From: Bathymodiolus brooksi
Lineage: Eukaryota > Mollusca > Bivalvia > Mytilida > Modiolidae
NCBI GenBank assembly: GCA_963680875.1
Contig: OY804580.1
Span: 97,989,353 to 98,053,352, forward strand
DNA: 64,000 nt
Direction: 5' to 3'
Part shown: positions 24,170 through 36,000 of the stretch, one piece after another
Numbering within the stretch: the first letter of the stretch is position 1
Layout of the letters: each line of letters starts with the position of its first letter
Program-made: the position numbers and the translations under genes
Notes under the pieces: model-generated
What the model was told of the DNA's origin: nothing
Databases searched by the model: none
What the model saw: only the letters and a program-made list of their open reading frames with translations

Positions 24170-24455
24170 GAAAAGTTTGAAGAGACCAAAGGGGGTAATC
24201 AGAAACCGTAAATCTAAGATACCAAAGGGGGGTAATCAGAAACCGTAAATCTAAGAAAACAAAGGGGGGAAATCAGAAACCGTAAATCTAAGATACCAAA
24301 GGGGTAATCAGAACCCGTAAATCTAAGATACCAAAGGGGGGTAATCAGAAACCGTAAATCTAAGATACCAAAGGGGAGTAATCAGAAACCGTAAATCTAA
24401 GATACCAAATTGGTAATCAGAAACCGTAAATCTAAGATACCAAAGGGGGGTATTC
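24170..24455 (+). repeat. D3 array, 36-37 bp units
   Basis: About eight tandem units of GATACCAAAGGGGGGTAATC followed by AGAAACCGTAAATCTAA. The G tract varies between units. Copy B carries a similar array at 58,668-58,990. Confidence 0.9.
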
Positions 24456-24927
24456 AGGCGAGCATAGACATGTACATGTACAAATAGTAGTCTTGGGTTC
24501 TTTTCTTCATTATTCTTGATTATTTTTCTTTGTTCTTCAATTCGACTTACCCAGTTAATTCTATTTGGGCCGAGATATATCGGGGACGACTTTGTTTTAG
24601 GGCCGATCGTTCTTTAGGGGCGAAACAAGAAGGTCTAACAATTGTCAATTTTTTTAAACTGGATAGTTAATTTTTATTTAAATTAAAGGCTATTTCCTGT
24701 ACTTCACTCCGATTGTCCATTCTATGCCGAAACTTATAATACATTTCCGGTTGGTATTGATCATATATTGATTCATCTCCTTACACACATGTTGCTGTTT
24801 AGCTCGCATCTTGCGATGCTCGCTATAAGTGCAACGAAAGGGATGAAGTTAACAAAACGTTTATTTTTTATTTCTTGAAATCTTCCCCTTTCGTACATTT
24901 TATGCTTTATTAACTCAATGCTCAATC
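24456..24927. other. Intergenic, no gene seen
   Basis: Contains a GC-richer patch at 24,560-24,635 (GGGCCGAGATATATCGGGGA, TTTAGGGGCGAAACAAGAAG) that is largely deleted in copy B and may be a repeat fragment. Confidence 0.45.
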
Positions 24928-24945
24928 ATTTCCTAATAATAGTTA

Positions 24946-25091
24946 AAACAGCATCGGTGGTATAATTGTTAGCGTGCTAGCCTCGAGTGTGGCTGATTGT
25001 GTGTTCGAGCCCCGGTCGGTCAAACCAAAAACTATAAAATTGGTATTTGTTGCTTCTTTTTTGTTTGACATTAAACAATAATCATTCATTT
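24946..25091 (+). mobile_element. SINE-B short form with 18-bp target duplication
   Basis: 146 bp. Head AAACAGCATCGGTGGTATAA, B box GTTCGAGCCCC, tail TTAAACAATAATCATTCATT. It is flanked by perfect direct repeats ATTTCCTAATAATAGTTA at 24,928-24,945 and 25,092-25,109. This is a clean SINE insertion and defines both ends of the family. The same insertion with the same TSD is in copy B at 59,606-59,752, so it predates the duplication or haplotype split. Confidence 0.9.
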
Positions 25092-25193
25092 ATTTCCTAA
25101 TAATAGTTATGATATGTATATTAAATAAAGACTTATGTTTTCTGCTCATTCATTCATTCTATGTTGAAAAGTATTATCCAGGATTGTACCGAA

Positions 25194-25470
25194 GGGTCCG
25201 TCGTAGCCGTGATCGTGTGGTAGTTGAATTTACAACTACCTATGCAATTAGTGCCTGCCACCAATGATGTTGTGAGTTCGAATACCGATCAGGGCTAGGT
25301 GTACAACATTATGTGATAAAGTTTGTCAGTGACTTGCGACAGGTCGGTGGTTTCCTACGGGTCTTTCGGTTTCCTCCACCAATAAAACTGACCGCCACCA
25401 TGTGACTGAAATATTGTTGATAGTGGCATTAAACACCATCAAAAAAACAAAACAAGCAAACAAACATCAA
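25194..25470 (+). mobile_element. SINE-A, full length with A-rich tail
   Basis: Plus-strand copy: head GGTCCGTCGTAGCCGTGATC, B-box-like GAGTTCGAATACC, body with TTTCCTCCACCAATAAAACT, 3' end GTGGCATTAAACACCATC and a tail of AAAC/AAGC repeats to about 25,470. I could not see a clear target duplication. Confidence 0.8.
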
Positions 25471-26919
25471 TTTCACGATGAAATCAATGAATAGAAAACT
25501 GGAGATAAAAACAATGAACATGTTACTTATGAATGGGGATGATTGATCTGAACTTTGATAAATTAAATTATTTAGAAACTACAAATTTCAAACATTTATT
25601 TGTATTATTATGTAATATAATTTACTTTGTGAACTATTGTGTATTTAATCCAATCTTATATGATAATACATTTCTCTGACGTCTTACTAGTGTTTGGGCA
25701 CTGTATTATTTTTTAGAATCTACAGTGGATGGACCTAACAGTGGAATACACACCAGTCAAACACGGTACATGTAACTCTTACAATACCAATGTGATGTTT
25801 ATCTTACGGCTTACAGTTATTTAATGTTATGTATTATATTTGAAATTTTTTAAACATGAAAGTAAGTTTTAAAATTATTCACACTAACATCCTTACATCT
25901 GGTGGTTTTCAGTCCCTCCTTTGTGTTTGATGACGGTTCACCTTTCATTTATACTCAAATATGACCTGTACTGGTATAAACCGCCTTATTTCAGGGGGTG
26001 GGGATGATGGCCGCAATGATATGTTAGTTATATTTAAATGTAGATATTCAATCGGTATTTTACATCATTAATCTTTGCGATCTGGACCCATTCCTGCGGT
26101 AAGGTGTACTCGATATGATCATGTGTGGTCAGAGGATTTTATATCAACAAAGTACAGATGACCACATATAATTGCTTACTATTTCTTAGTCAATGTGTCT
26201 ATAATAAAGACAACATGAACTACTCATAGTTGCTATAGCGAAACGTTTTTTTCCCCAGAGTTATTTAACAGTAATAATAAAAACGTATATATCAAATTTA
26301 GTTCACACGACGCGTTTCTGGAATAACAGTTACATACAATAATATTATACAGACAACCGAATGCATGATGGAGGGTGATATATCTCACCAACTGACAATC
26401 AGTACACATTCTATCATGTTCCTCGAAACTTCAGGTAATTACTTATCGATCTACCAACAAAACTAGTTAACTTTTTTAATTACTTTCACGTCTTTTTCTC
26501 CATAAATGAATGTATTATTGCGGACATGTTTTTTGTTTATTTCAGACTTAAATAGAGGACGAGTTTCGTGGTGTTTTTCTAACTGTTTTTCAAAGAAAAT
26601 TAGCAATTTCTTTTTATGTAATTTAAGTAATAAAAAATAGTTCTGCGTAAGGATTTATAGCTATACTGTTCGTGTGTTATGTTGAATTTGCTAGATTTGT
26701 TATCTTTATGTTGTATTTATGGGTATGAATATTAAGTTGACTTAGACTTAATTGAACTGTATTGCGCCACTTTCTCTTCCACAATCTAAAGAATTAGTGG
26801 TTGATTGTCTTAGAGGGATAATTGTTCTTTGTTGTTGTTATCTTTAAACGGAATCATTTATTTTGTATGAAAATTACAATGTACAATCAACCAATATCGT
26901 CTGTTCGTTCTGTTATATC
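25471..26919. other. Intergenic with single-unit precursors
   Basis: No gene. It holds one 83-bp unit at 25,726-25,806 (expanded tenfold in copy B) and a D1 fragment at 26,277-26,345 (TTCACACGACGCGTTTCTGG). The rest is AT-rich. Confidence 0.6.
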
Positions 26920-27405
26920 AATAAACACTATAGGTATATTGTACCAGTCATCTGGATGTGGGTTCACACACTATAAGTACATTGTACCAGTCATCTGAAT
27001 GTGGGTTCACACACTATAAGTACATTGTACCAGTCATCTGAATGCTATCAATAAACACTAAAGTACATTGTACCAGTCATCTGAATGTGGGTTCACACAC
27101 TATAAGTACATTGTACCAGTCATCTGAATGTTATCAATAAACACTATAATTACTTTGTACACAGTCATCTGAATGTTATCAATAAACACTATAATTACAT
27201 TGTACCAGTCATCTGAATGTTATCAATAAACACTAAAGTATATTGTACCAGTCATCTGAATGTGGGGTTACACACTATAAGTACATTGTACCAGTCATTT
27301 GAATGTGGGTTCACACACTATAAGTACATTGTACCATTCATCTGAATGTGGGTTCACACACTATAAATACATTGTACCAGTCATATGAATGTGGGTTCAC
27401 CCCGG
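26920..27405 (+). repeat. 43-44 bp minisatellite, about 11 units
   Basis: Units contain ACATTGTACCAGTCATCTGA and end in either GTGGGTTCACA or TTATCAATAAA, mixed along the array. Copy B (62,218-62,488) has about six. Confidence 0.92.
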
Positions 27406-27464
27406 TTTTAGTGAAGTTCGTGTTGCTCAATCTTTATTTTGCTGGTTAATGTTTGTAGTAAAAA

Positions 27465-28740
27465 AAATGTAGATATTAAATTTAGTGCACACGACCAGTT
27501 TCTATAATAACCTTCATCAGGTACACTCAGAATAACCTTCATCAGGTACACTCAGAATAACCTTCATCAGGTACACTCAGAATAACCTTCATCAGGTACA
27601 CTCAGAATAACCTTCATCAGGTACACTCAGAATAACCTTCATCAGGTACACTCAGAATAACCTTCATCAGGTACACTCAGAATAACCTTCATCAGGTACA
27701 CTCAGAATAACCTTCATCAGGTACACTCAGAATAACCTTCATCAGGTACACTCAGAATAACCTTCATCAGGTACACTCAGAATAACCTTCATCAGGTACA
27801 CTCAGAATAACCTTCATCAGGTACACTCAGAATAACCTTCATCAGGTACACTCAGAATAACCTTCATCAGGTACACTCAGAATAACCTTCATCAGGTACA
27901 CTCAGAATAGCCTTCATCAGGTACACTCAGAATAACCTTCATCAGGTACACTCAGAATAACCTTCATCAGGTACACTCAGAATAACCTTCATCAGGTACA
28001 CTCAGAATAACCTTCATCAGGTACACTCAGAATAACCTTCATCAGGTACACTCAGAATAACCTTCATCAGGTACACTCAGAATAACCTTCATCAGGTACA
28101 CTCAGAATAACCTTCATCAGGTACACTCAGAATAACCTTCATCAGGTACACTCAGAATAACCTTCATCAGGTACACTCAGAATAACCTTCATCAGGTACA
28201 CTCAGAATAACCTTCATCAGGTACACTCAGAATAACCTTCATCAGGTACGCTCTAAATAACCTTCATCAGGTACACTCAGAATAACCTTCATCAGGTACG
28301 CTCAGAATAACCTTCATCAGGTGACGCTCAGAATAAGCTTCATCAGGTGACGCTCAGAATAACCTTCATCAGGTACACTCAGAATAACCTTCATCGGGTA
28401 CGCTCAGAATAACGTTCATCAGGTACGCTCAGAATAACCTTCATCAGGTACGCTCTAAATAACCTTCATCAGGTACGCTCTAAATAACCTTCATCAGGTA
28501 CGCTCTAAATAACCTTCATCAGGTACGCTCAGAATAACCTTCATCAGGTACGATCAGAATAACCTTCATCAGGTACGCTCAAAATCGAACGATAATATAC
28601 AATTTTGGGACCGATAAAACAGGATAGCCAAACTCGGGTAATGTCACACATGCATGGGGGAGGAGAGGAGAACCTTAGTTTTATTAATAATTACATTATT
28701 TCGGAACTCTAAATTTCAGTAATAAATATATCTAATAAAC
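27465..28740 (+). repeat. D1 repeat interrupted by a 25-bp array
   Basis: D1 begins near 27,465 (ATGTAGATATTAAATTTAGT) and resumes at about 28,585 (ATCGAACGATAATATACAAT) through GGATAGCC and GGAACTCTAAATTTCAG. One 25-bp stretch of D1 has been amplified in place (27,506-28,585). The copy-B D1 has one unit and lacks about 140 bp of the right part. Confidence 0.85.
27506..28585 (+). repeat. 25-bp minisatellite, about 43 units
   Basis: Unit ATAACCTTCATCAGGTACAC plus TCAGA. From about 27,531 to 28,240 the units are essentially identical (one AATAGCC variant). The 3' end shows variants (GTACGCTCTAA, GTGACGCTCAG). Homogeneous centre and diverged edge indicate recent expansion. Confidence 0.97.
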
Positions 28741-28935
28741 AATATCAGTGCCAAAGCACTGACTACTCTCGGGGACTGATGATACTCTCGGGGACTGCTA
28801 GTCCACCAGCAGAGGTATCGACCCAGTGATTGTAATAAAATAGAAAATTATTATTATCAATTTTACTAAAACATAACTGCTGTTAGTTTCTATATAATAG
28901 TCGTCATTTCAATTTTTAAGGGGTGTGATGGTTAT

Positions 28936-29186
28936 GGTATTTAAGGCCACTTTCAACAATATTTCAGTTATATCGCGGTAGTCAGTTTTATTTGTGGAGG
29001 AAACCGGAGTACCCGGAGAAAATTTACAGACCTGCCGCAAGTCACTGACAAACTTTATCACATAATGTTGTATGAAGTACACCTCACCTGAGCGGGATTT
29101 GAACTCACAACGTTAGGATAATATGCACTGGTTGCATAGGTAGCTGTAAATCCAACTACCATACGATCACGATCACGACGGCCCCT
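28936..29186 (-). mobile_element. SINE-A, full length
   Basis: Minus strand; head CGTCGTGATCGTGATCGTAT at the right, 3' end GGCCTTAAATACC at the left. The body is complete. Copy B: 62,818-63,067. Confidence 0.8.
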
Positions 29187-29429
29187 TGGATTTACCTTAG
29201 GCAATTATTATTTTTAACTAAAACATGTTTTTAGGTGGTTACTACCTACAAATAATCGTTATCATTTCAATGTTTATTATTTCTTTCTTTAGTATTATAT
29301 TGATTAGTTTTAATTATTTTGTTTCACTTCATTTTTTAATATACATGTAGTTATGAGATGCTACATAATATTTCATCATATATATGTCATTTTGAAATAG
29401 AAAAAAATGATATAATCAATATTTCAAAG

Positions 29430-29625
29430 CCCATAAAACCTGATTAACCCCGCCACTTGTTTTTATTGAAGTGTATGTACCAAGATAGGAAAGTGAGCTT
29501 ACTATATATGTGTTAGGGTGTCGATTTGCTTCTGTGTCTGCAATTGTTCGACTAGATTTTTCCGATTGGATTTTGGAATTGTTCCGACAGTGTGTTTGTT
29601 GTTGTTGTTGTTCCTTTTACTTCAT
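29430..29625 (+). repeat. D4 dispersed repeat
   Basis: Contains CCCGCCACTTGTTTTTATTG, ATATATGTGTTAGGGTGTCG and GGAATTGTTCCGACAGTGTG followed by a GTT run that is longer in copy B. Confidence 0.65.
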
Positions 29626-29989
29626 TCAATTTTTTTTAACAATAAAACCATTCCCCCAATTTTCGTTCACACTGTATTTGTTAAACACCATCGAGAAAAC
29701 TAAAACAAATGACCTAAGAAAGAGATATCATGTCCAATTATAGGAAGTGGGAAAAGAAGAACATATTATTACAGACATTTCCGAGTAAATATGTGACAAT
29801 AAACAAACAAACAAAACACCTTTATTTTCAGAAAGCCATCACCATGCATCTAATTTTCCAATCAAAGAGGAATAACTCCTGTTTACAGTTAATAATTGAT
29901 ATTCTTTCCATATACAGGTGATCGAGGAATGCTTAAAACTTTATATTATTTTGCTTTCCAGTCTTTCGATTTTCTATAAATATCACATG

Positions 29990-30920
29990 AACAATTCCCA
30001 ATAGACGGCAAAATGCCAATCTAATTAAAATTAGATCTGCACACTTGCTCCCTATTTTCCATCTTATTTTTTTTGGTCGCTACTACACAAGCGACCAAAA
30101 AAAAAGACAGAAAATAGGGTTGGTCGCTACCATACGAGCGACCGAAAAAAAAAAGATAGAAAATAGGGAGCAAGTGTGTAGATCAAGTGTGTAGATTGGC
30201 AAAGTTCTTGCACACTTGGGCGTTAAATCAAAGATATTTTCCGGGCCTTTTACTGACTTAAGTGCCCTGGTGGGATTCTGCACCTCAAGCCCACACCAGG
30301 GTGTTAAATATCAACTTTGATACTTGGAGTTGGGGGAGGGGGGGCTCTATAAACATCCCATGCAAAATTCCCAACGGACGGCAAAGTTCCTGCCCACTTG
30401 AGGTTTAAATCAAAGATATGGCAGGTGCCTTTAACTGACTTAAATTCCTGGGTGGGATTCTGCACCTCAAGCCCGCAACAGAGTGTCAAATATCAATTTT
30501 GATTTGGGAGTGGGGCTCTACAAATATCCCATGAAACATTCTAAGCGGCAAGGTTCTTTCCCATGCACTTGGAGTTCAAATCAAAGATATTACCTAGGCC
30601 TCTAACTGACTTAGCTTCCTGGGTGGGATTCTGCACCTCAGGTCCACAACAGGGTGTCAAATATCAACATTGATATTTGGATTTGGGAGTGGGGGGGGGG
30701 GCTCTATGAATATCCCATGAAATATTCCCAATGGACGGCAAAGTTCCTGCCCAACTGGGGTTTAGATCAAAGATATTGCCCGGGCCGGGCCTTTAGCCGA
30801 CTTAAATACCTGAATGGGATTCTGCACCTCAAGCCCACAGCAGAGTGTCGAATATCAACTTTGATATTTGGATTGGGGGTGTGGGGTGTGGGGCTCTATG
30901 AATATCCCATGAAAAATTCG
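29990..30920 (+). repeat. About 180-bp tandem repeat, four units plus a split one
   Basis: The landmark GCAAAGTTC (or GCAAGGTTC) starts at 30,199, 30,381, 30,548 and 30,738. Each unit contains TGGGATTCTGCACCTCA, AGTGTCAAATATCAA, a G-rich patch and AATATCCCATGAAA. The first unit is split by a fold-back element. A diverged fragment is at 31,437-31,532. Confidence 0.85.
30034..30184. mobile_element. Fold-back (hairpin) element
   Basis: GATCTGCACACTTGCTCCCT at the left is inverted at the right as AGGGAGCAAGTGTGTAGATC. The arms continue through TATTTTC, and inside are two smaller palindromes built from GGTCGCT...AGCGACC. The element separates two parts of a 180-bp unit. Its left arm is in copy B at the window end. 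Confidence 0.75.
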
Positions 30921-32264
30921 AAGCAGTGAAGTGAAAATCAAAATACAACCAAGCGAAAGGAACTTTTTTCTTTACAAAGGACTACTTTTGTTTATGTTCT
31001 AAGCTCAGGATTGGTGAATTAAATTAGTGGTTTTGGCACCTTTTAAAACTAAATAGATAAAACAAAATAATTTTAATTATTAAATAAATGTGACACTAAC
31101 ATGCAGGGTTTATATTTTGTTTATTTTTATGCAACTGATTGTTATATTTTTCTAATGCTCTATATTTGCATTTGTTATGAGATGTCTTTATGTGAACCGG
31201 AATCTTAGGACTTTATTTTGTTTGACAAAACGCTGGTAAATCCAATCTATTTACCGGTGTACATGAAAGTAAACTATTTGCTTACGCTGTGTTTATTTAA
31301 AGTTCGCCGACTGTTTTGTAAGCTTGCCATCCCAAACAATATTTGTGTCTTCGTTATTTAGCCCAGGAAAGAGAAGAAATAGTTTATGTTCTGGTGAACA
31401 TGTGAAATGGAACATAACATGTATTGTCTTTTGCTCACATGAGTGTCTGTATGGGTGTCTACACCTTAGGTCCACAGTAAGCTGTGAAATGTCAACTTTG
31501 TACTGTGGAGGGGGGGGGGGTGTAATATATTACCTGTTGGTCGCTGGAAATCTTTAAAGGTACATTTTACTCTTATTAATTTGTTTGCCTTTTAGACATA
31601 TCGCCCTATTGGTTGCTAGTAATTGACCACTAGCCTGAGCCTGGTGATACATAAGGGTACATAGTTCCTCATCCACTAGTGACAACCATCATGATACGTT
31701 TGCTACAAACACAGTAATCCGGAATTGACCGGATTGTGATAGCAACAAACAGAACACATTCGTGCTCATTTGTTAAAGATATTATGTAACTGTTAACTAA
31801 ATCAGGTTGGTGACTAAAACTTCTGAAATTATTACTTCAACCTATTCACTACGCATTCGTGCGCTGTAACTTCCTTTATCATTTAAGTCACGGTAGGACA
31901 CTTAAGCTTTGGAATATTGTATGAACAGATATATAAATATATATATATTCATTTATTCTTTCCATATCCAGGTGTTCCAGGAATGTAGCTACATATACAA
32001 TGTAAATGGAAATTCACAACGGGTAATGGTAATCATCTGTTTTTTCTTAAAGTTTCGTTCTTAACCAGCCCTTACTATCAATGTCTATGTGTAGGTCAAT
32101 GTATGATGTAGATATAACTATATCTGTGGCATCATTTATTTCAAGTTCAGTGAGATAGTTGCAATGTGCATAGTCCCTGCATGATGCCTACTTCATACAG
32201 ATAATGGTACAGGTCTGTGGGAAAAGGGACATATTTGGTACCAATTGGCATATCAACTGTATAT

Positions 32265-32272
<8 letters not shown>
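30921..32272. other. Spacer, no gene seen
   Basis: Single-copy AT-rich sequence within the window. A fragment of the 180-bp repeat with a G run is at 31,437-31,532. No exon-like signal. Confidence 0.5.

Positions 32273-32319
<47 letters not shown>
32273..32319 (+). repeat. (GA)n microsatellite
   Basis: A perfect GA dinucleotide run of about 47 bases. The Arg-Glu and Leu-Ser open frames over it are artefacts. Confidence 0.98.
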
Positions 32320-32322
<3 letters not shown>

Positions 32323-33207
32323 TAGTTGTGAAAAGGGTAAGGAATTCAAATGTATTAATGCTATTAAACGGGGAGAGGTACCATGTGTGTATATACTCTA
32401 ACTGCGCTATAGAATTTTTAGAACCCACATCTCATTCATACCACCATTTAGGTAGCTAGTGTCACAGTTATTCTCAAGCCAGGTTTTAATAATTTAGATA
32501 GAGGCTTCGCTGAACATTTTACGGAACCTGAAAAGTAATTTTTGTTAGTAATCGTATGCACTTGTTTAGGTAACCATTAGAGAAAGTAGAAATAGTCGAC
32601 CTTTTTTCGGAAGAAAAGGGGGGATTATCTAAACGAATGCATGCATTGCGTGTATTCTTTATCAATTTGATAACAGGTAAATATTGTGTAAGTTCACATG
32701 TACCAGACACCAGGTTTTAAATATATTTATACACAAACGTCTGGCACTGACATGCAATATTCATTGTCGATTTAAAAGGACAGTGATATATAATTAAACT
32801 ACTTTTGTTATTTAAATTTCTCAAGATAAAATAGACCACTAGCTGCACATTCCTGATTTGTTTATTATTGTCGGAAATGTGTAGATTATCCATTATACAT
32901 GTATGATAAAATGAAGGAAAAAATCCAAGACTATCCAAACATTACTAACATTTAATAGAAAAAACCGTAGAAACAGAGGCAAATTTTATACACATCTACA
33001 TGACTGATCACTTTCCTGGATTGGTCAAGTCACCTCTATAGAAATTGATGACGTAAAACTAGTTTTATGTTCGCAAGCCTCCCTTGTTAGTGAAATGATG
33101 CGTCATGTATGTGTTTCCTACGTCAGTAAAATGATACCCCTCACATGTTATCTGTCAATCAGTATAGTAGGTGGTACCTATCTGTACATAGTTAGTACTA
33201 GGGCCAT
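32320..33207. other. Spacer, no gene seen
   Basis: AT-rich. Small frames show no domain, codon bias or splice context. Confidence 0.5.
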
Positions 33208-33430
33208 GGTGCTAAACGCCATTTTCAACAAAATTGCAGTTATATCGCTGCGGTCATTTTTATTGCTGGGGGAAAGCGCAGTACCCGGAGAAAACCACTG
33301 ATTTCTCGCAAGTAACTGATATACTTTATCACATAATGTTTATCGAGTGCACATCGCCTGACGGGGATTCGGACTCAAAACGTTATTTGTGATAGACACA
33401 GATTGAATAGGCTATAAATCCAACGAACCC
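33208..33430 (-). mobile_element. SINE-A, head-truncated
   Basis: Minus-strand body with GGCGTTTAGCACC at the left. Similarity fades before the tRNA-like head is complete (about 33,430). Confidence 0.7.
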
Positions 33431-35407
33431 ATATCTGTACGTGTAAAGACAGTAAGTGAATGTGATGAAAAAACAAATGTAAATTGCACTCTTGAAGATC
33501 AAAAGCACATACAACTTCAACCGAAACGCTTCGTAATCTCCTTCTGCAATTAATTGTGCATGTACCTTATTACTTATTTCTTGGTTTTGTCCTTAATGGC
33601 AGCAATATTGGTTGCATTACATAATTTCTGATCTTAAATGTATTTGTATGTGATTTGTTCATATCAACATACTATTTAAGTAATTGTTGCGCATTAGTGC
33701 CTGCTACAAGGACCATACCACTGTCAAAAAACGGCCAACTAAATTGTGTTCAGTCCTCTGTGTTTGATTGATCCCGCAAGACATGAAACTTAGTCACGGA
33801 TCAGGCAGGCCTGAATGGTGTTCAAGAGATATACATAGATTAAGCTTAGAAGTTCAGCTTTCTACGAAGAGCTTGACGATATCAACGGGGTAATCACAAT
33901 CATTATATCTAAGAAGAACAGACAACACAATGGCCAAAAGTAAAAAGTACAAGAGGAAACACAACGATTGTTGGATTGCTTAGTAAGCACATTGTATCTC
34001 AACATATAAGTGTTAGAATTTTAATAGAAATTGCTTCATAGGAAGTTGTAATACAAACCTACTTGTACTGATGAAGAAAAGAAATTAACATTAAAACAAC
34101 TGAAATACTGATCCACTTACATTAAATAATAATCAACCAATCAACGAATACTCTCGAATCAAAATGCCCCGAAAACATATAATCTGTTTGAATATTAAAA
34201 TTGCCAAAAATGAAATAAAATAAATACAAGTTGTACTGTCTTGCCTGTACCTGTATCTTTCATTCCTATTGTTTTTATTTATACCATTAATAAGCAAAAT
34301 CGTAGCATTTTACAATAAAAAAAAAAGATTTGTAAAATTTTATTTGATTTACAAGATTTGAAAAATACACGTTGTAATAAAACATTCAATGCTGAACCCT
34401 TAATAATATTAATATGACTAAATTTATCTATTTGAATTTTAGAACCCATAGCAATAAACAGGATTTCAGAATGAAAGTTGTTAATTGAGAAAATATAACA
34501 ATTTCAATAAGACATTTCACAAATACGATAATTACAACATTCACAACTAATGTAGTTGCTACCAGGAAGACCAGACTAATGTCGACAATAATAAACAAGT
34601 GTTAAAAATATCTCCTTCCAAATAGTGTTGTAACTATGTGAAAAACGTCATAGATTTCTGTGACCGAGACGAAACAGTACACAGAATAAATTAGAACGTT
34701 TTAGTAGAAGGTAAGTTATATCGTTATTTAATACACAGAGTTAGTCAGTAAAGAGACATTGTTGTTACTGTGAGTGTATTTATTTCCTTGTTTATCTATT
34801 ATTTATTTGCAATCAATTTGTTTTAAATCGTGCGTCAGATCGGTAAGTCCTGTGCTGTTTTACTTCCTGATAGGTACGCGCCCTACCAAAACGTTGAATC
34901 TGAAACAAGGTACTCTAAGTGATTTATTTTGTACAAAGTAAGAACAAAACGTGATATATAGGTGTCATACGTAAGATTGGAAGATTACACTGTCACACGA
35001 AAAAACAAACAAGCAAACAATAAGTAAAAATACCGTAGACGAAACACAACAGACCCACAACATAAATAAACATCAAAAGAGAGTTTAACAAACTTACTAT
35101 GAAACTGCATAGACAAAACAATATTAAATTACTTCACTGGGTGACGTGCAACCATGTGTTACTGGACGTCTGGAATGAATACATACATGGACAATGAATT
35201 AATTTGCTAAAATAGAACAAAAATGATACCCAAGGGGGTTAGGGTTATGATATTAAACGCCACGTTCAACAGTATTTCAGCAATAACAGTTATATGATAC
35301 TTCAGAATATATGTTAAACCAGAAACGAGATATGTGATAGTTATAACATAACAGACGAAATCACAATTGAACTAACAACTAAAACATAGACCCTTTTTAT
35401 GTTATAG
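33431..35407. other. Spacer, AT-rich, with small repeat fragments
   Basis: No gene. A D3-like monomer at about 33,865-33,970 (GATATCAACGGGGTAATCAC) and a SINE-A 3' scrap at about 35,240-35,296 (TTAAACGCCACGTTCAACAG). Confidence 0.5.
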
Positions 35408-36000
35408 AAATGAATGTTTCTTTTTATTTTCTTCTGTTGCTACTTGTTCTACAAGTTCTTTATTAATTAAGATGTGGGAATTTTTGAAATGGTTAATATA
35501 AAATGATTAACAAAGCATGATTAGATAATTATGTTGGAATCTGACCTTTAAATTGCACAATAAAATGGAGAACCATAAAACTACTTCAACCTTTACTCTG
35601 TTTTTTTTTAAGTTTCTGTACCAATCTATGATAATAATCGGTTATTTTTATGTGTGTTAGGGGTATCGATGTTACCTCTAGATCTATTTCTACAATTTTA
35701 TTATTTTTATTATTTTCTTCTGTTGCTATTTGTTTTTACAGTTCTATGTTAATTTAGATGGGGACAACTTTTGAAATGGCTAATAGAAAATGATTAGCAA
35801 AGCATGATTGGATAATCATGTTGGAATCTGACCTTTAAATTGCACAATAAAATGGAGAACCATAAAACTACTTCAACCTTTACTCTGTTTTTTTAAGTTT
35901 CTGTACCAATCCATGATAATAATCGGTCATTTGTTTGTGTGTTATTGGGTATCGATGTTACCTCTATTTCTACAATTTTTCGAATGAATTATGGAATTGT
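35408..36000 (+). repeat. Tandem duplication, about 287 bp
   Basis: Two adjacent copies of a 287-bp segment: GGAATCTGACCTTTAAATTG at 35,536 and 35,823, GGGTATCGATGTTACCTCTA at 35,661 and 35,947. Divergence is a few percent plus small indels. Confidence 0.9.

Larger units (their letters stand above)
1..30085 (+). repeat. Large direct duplication, copy A
   Basis: This block matches 45,478-64,000 in the same order and orientation. Landmarks in both copies are the opening SINE-A, a full SINE-B, the RT relic, the 20-bp minisatellite, a small TIR element, the TAATATTA satellite, the D3 array and the final fold-back. Over the first 700 bases I count about four substitutions plus small indels. Copy A is 30.1 kb against 18.5 kb in copy B. 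The excess is mostly extra satellite (about 5.3 kb), the TIR element with flank (about 5.06 kb), a 25-bp array (about 1.05 kb), and blocks near 20,055-20,850 and 22,207-22,796. The true left edge lies outside the window. Confidence 0.95.

Noticed and set aside
27506..28585. CRISPR-like array
   Set aside because: Units are contiguous without variable spacers and the genome is eukaryotic. It is a minisatellite.
32147..32459. Arg-Glu or Leu-Ser repeat proteins
   Set aside because: They are produced by the (GA)n microsatellite.
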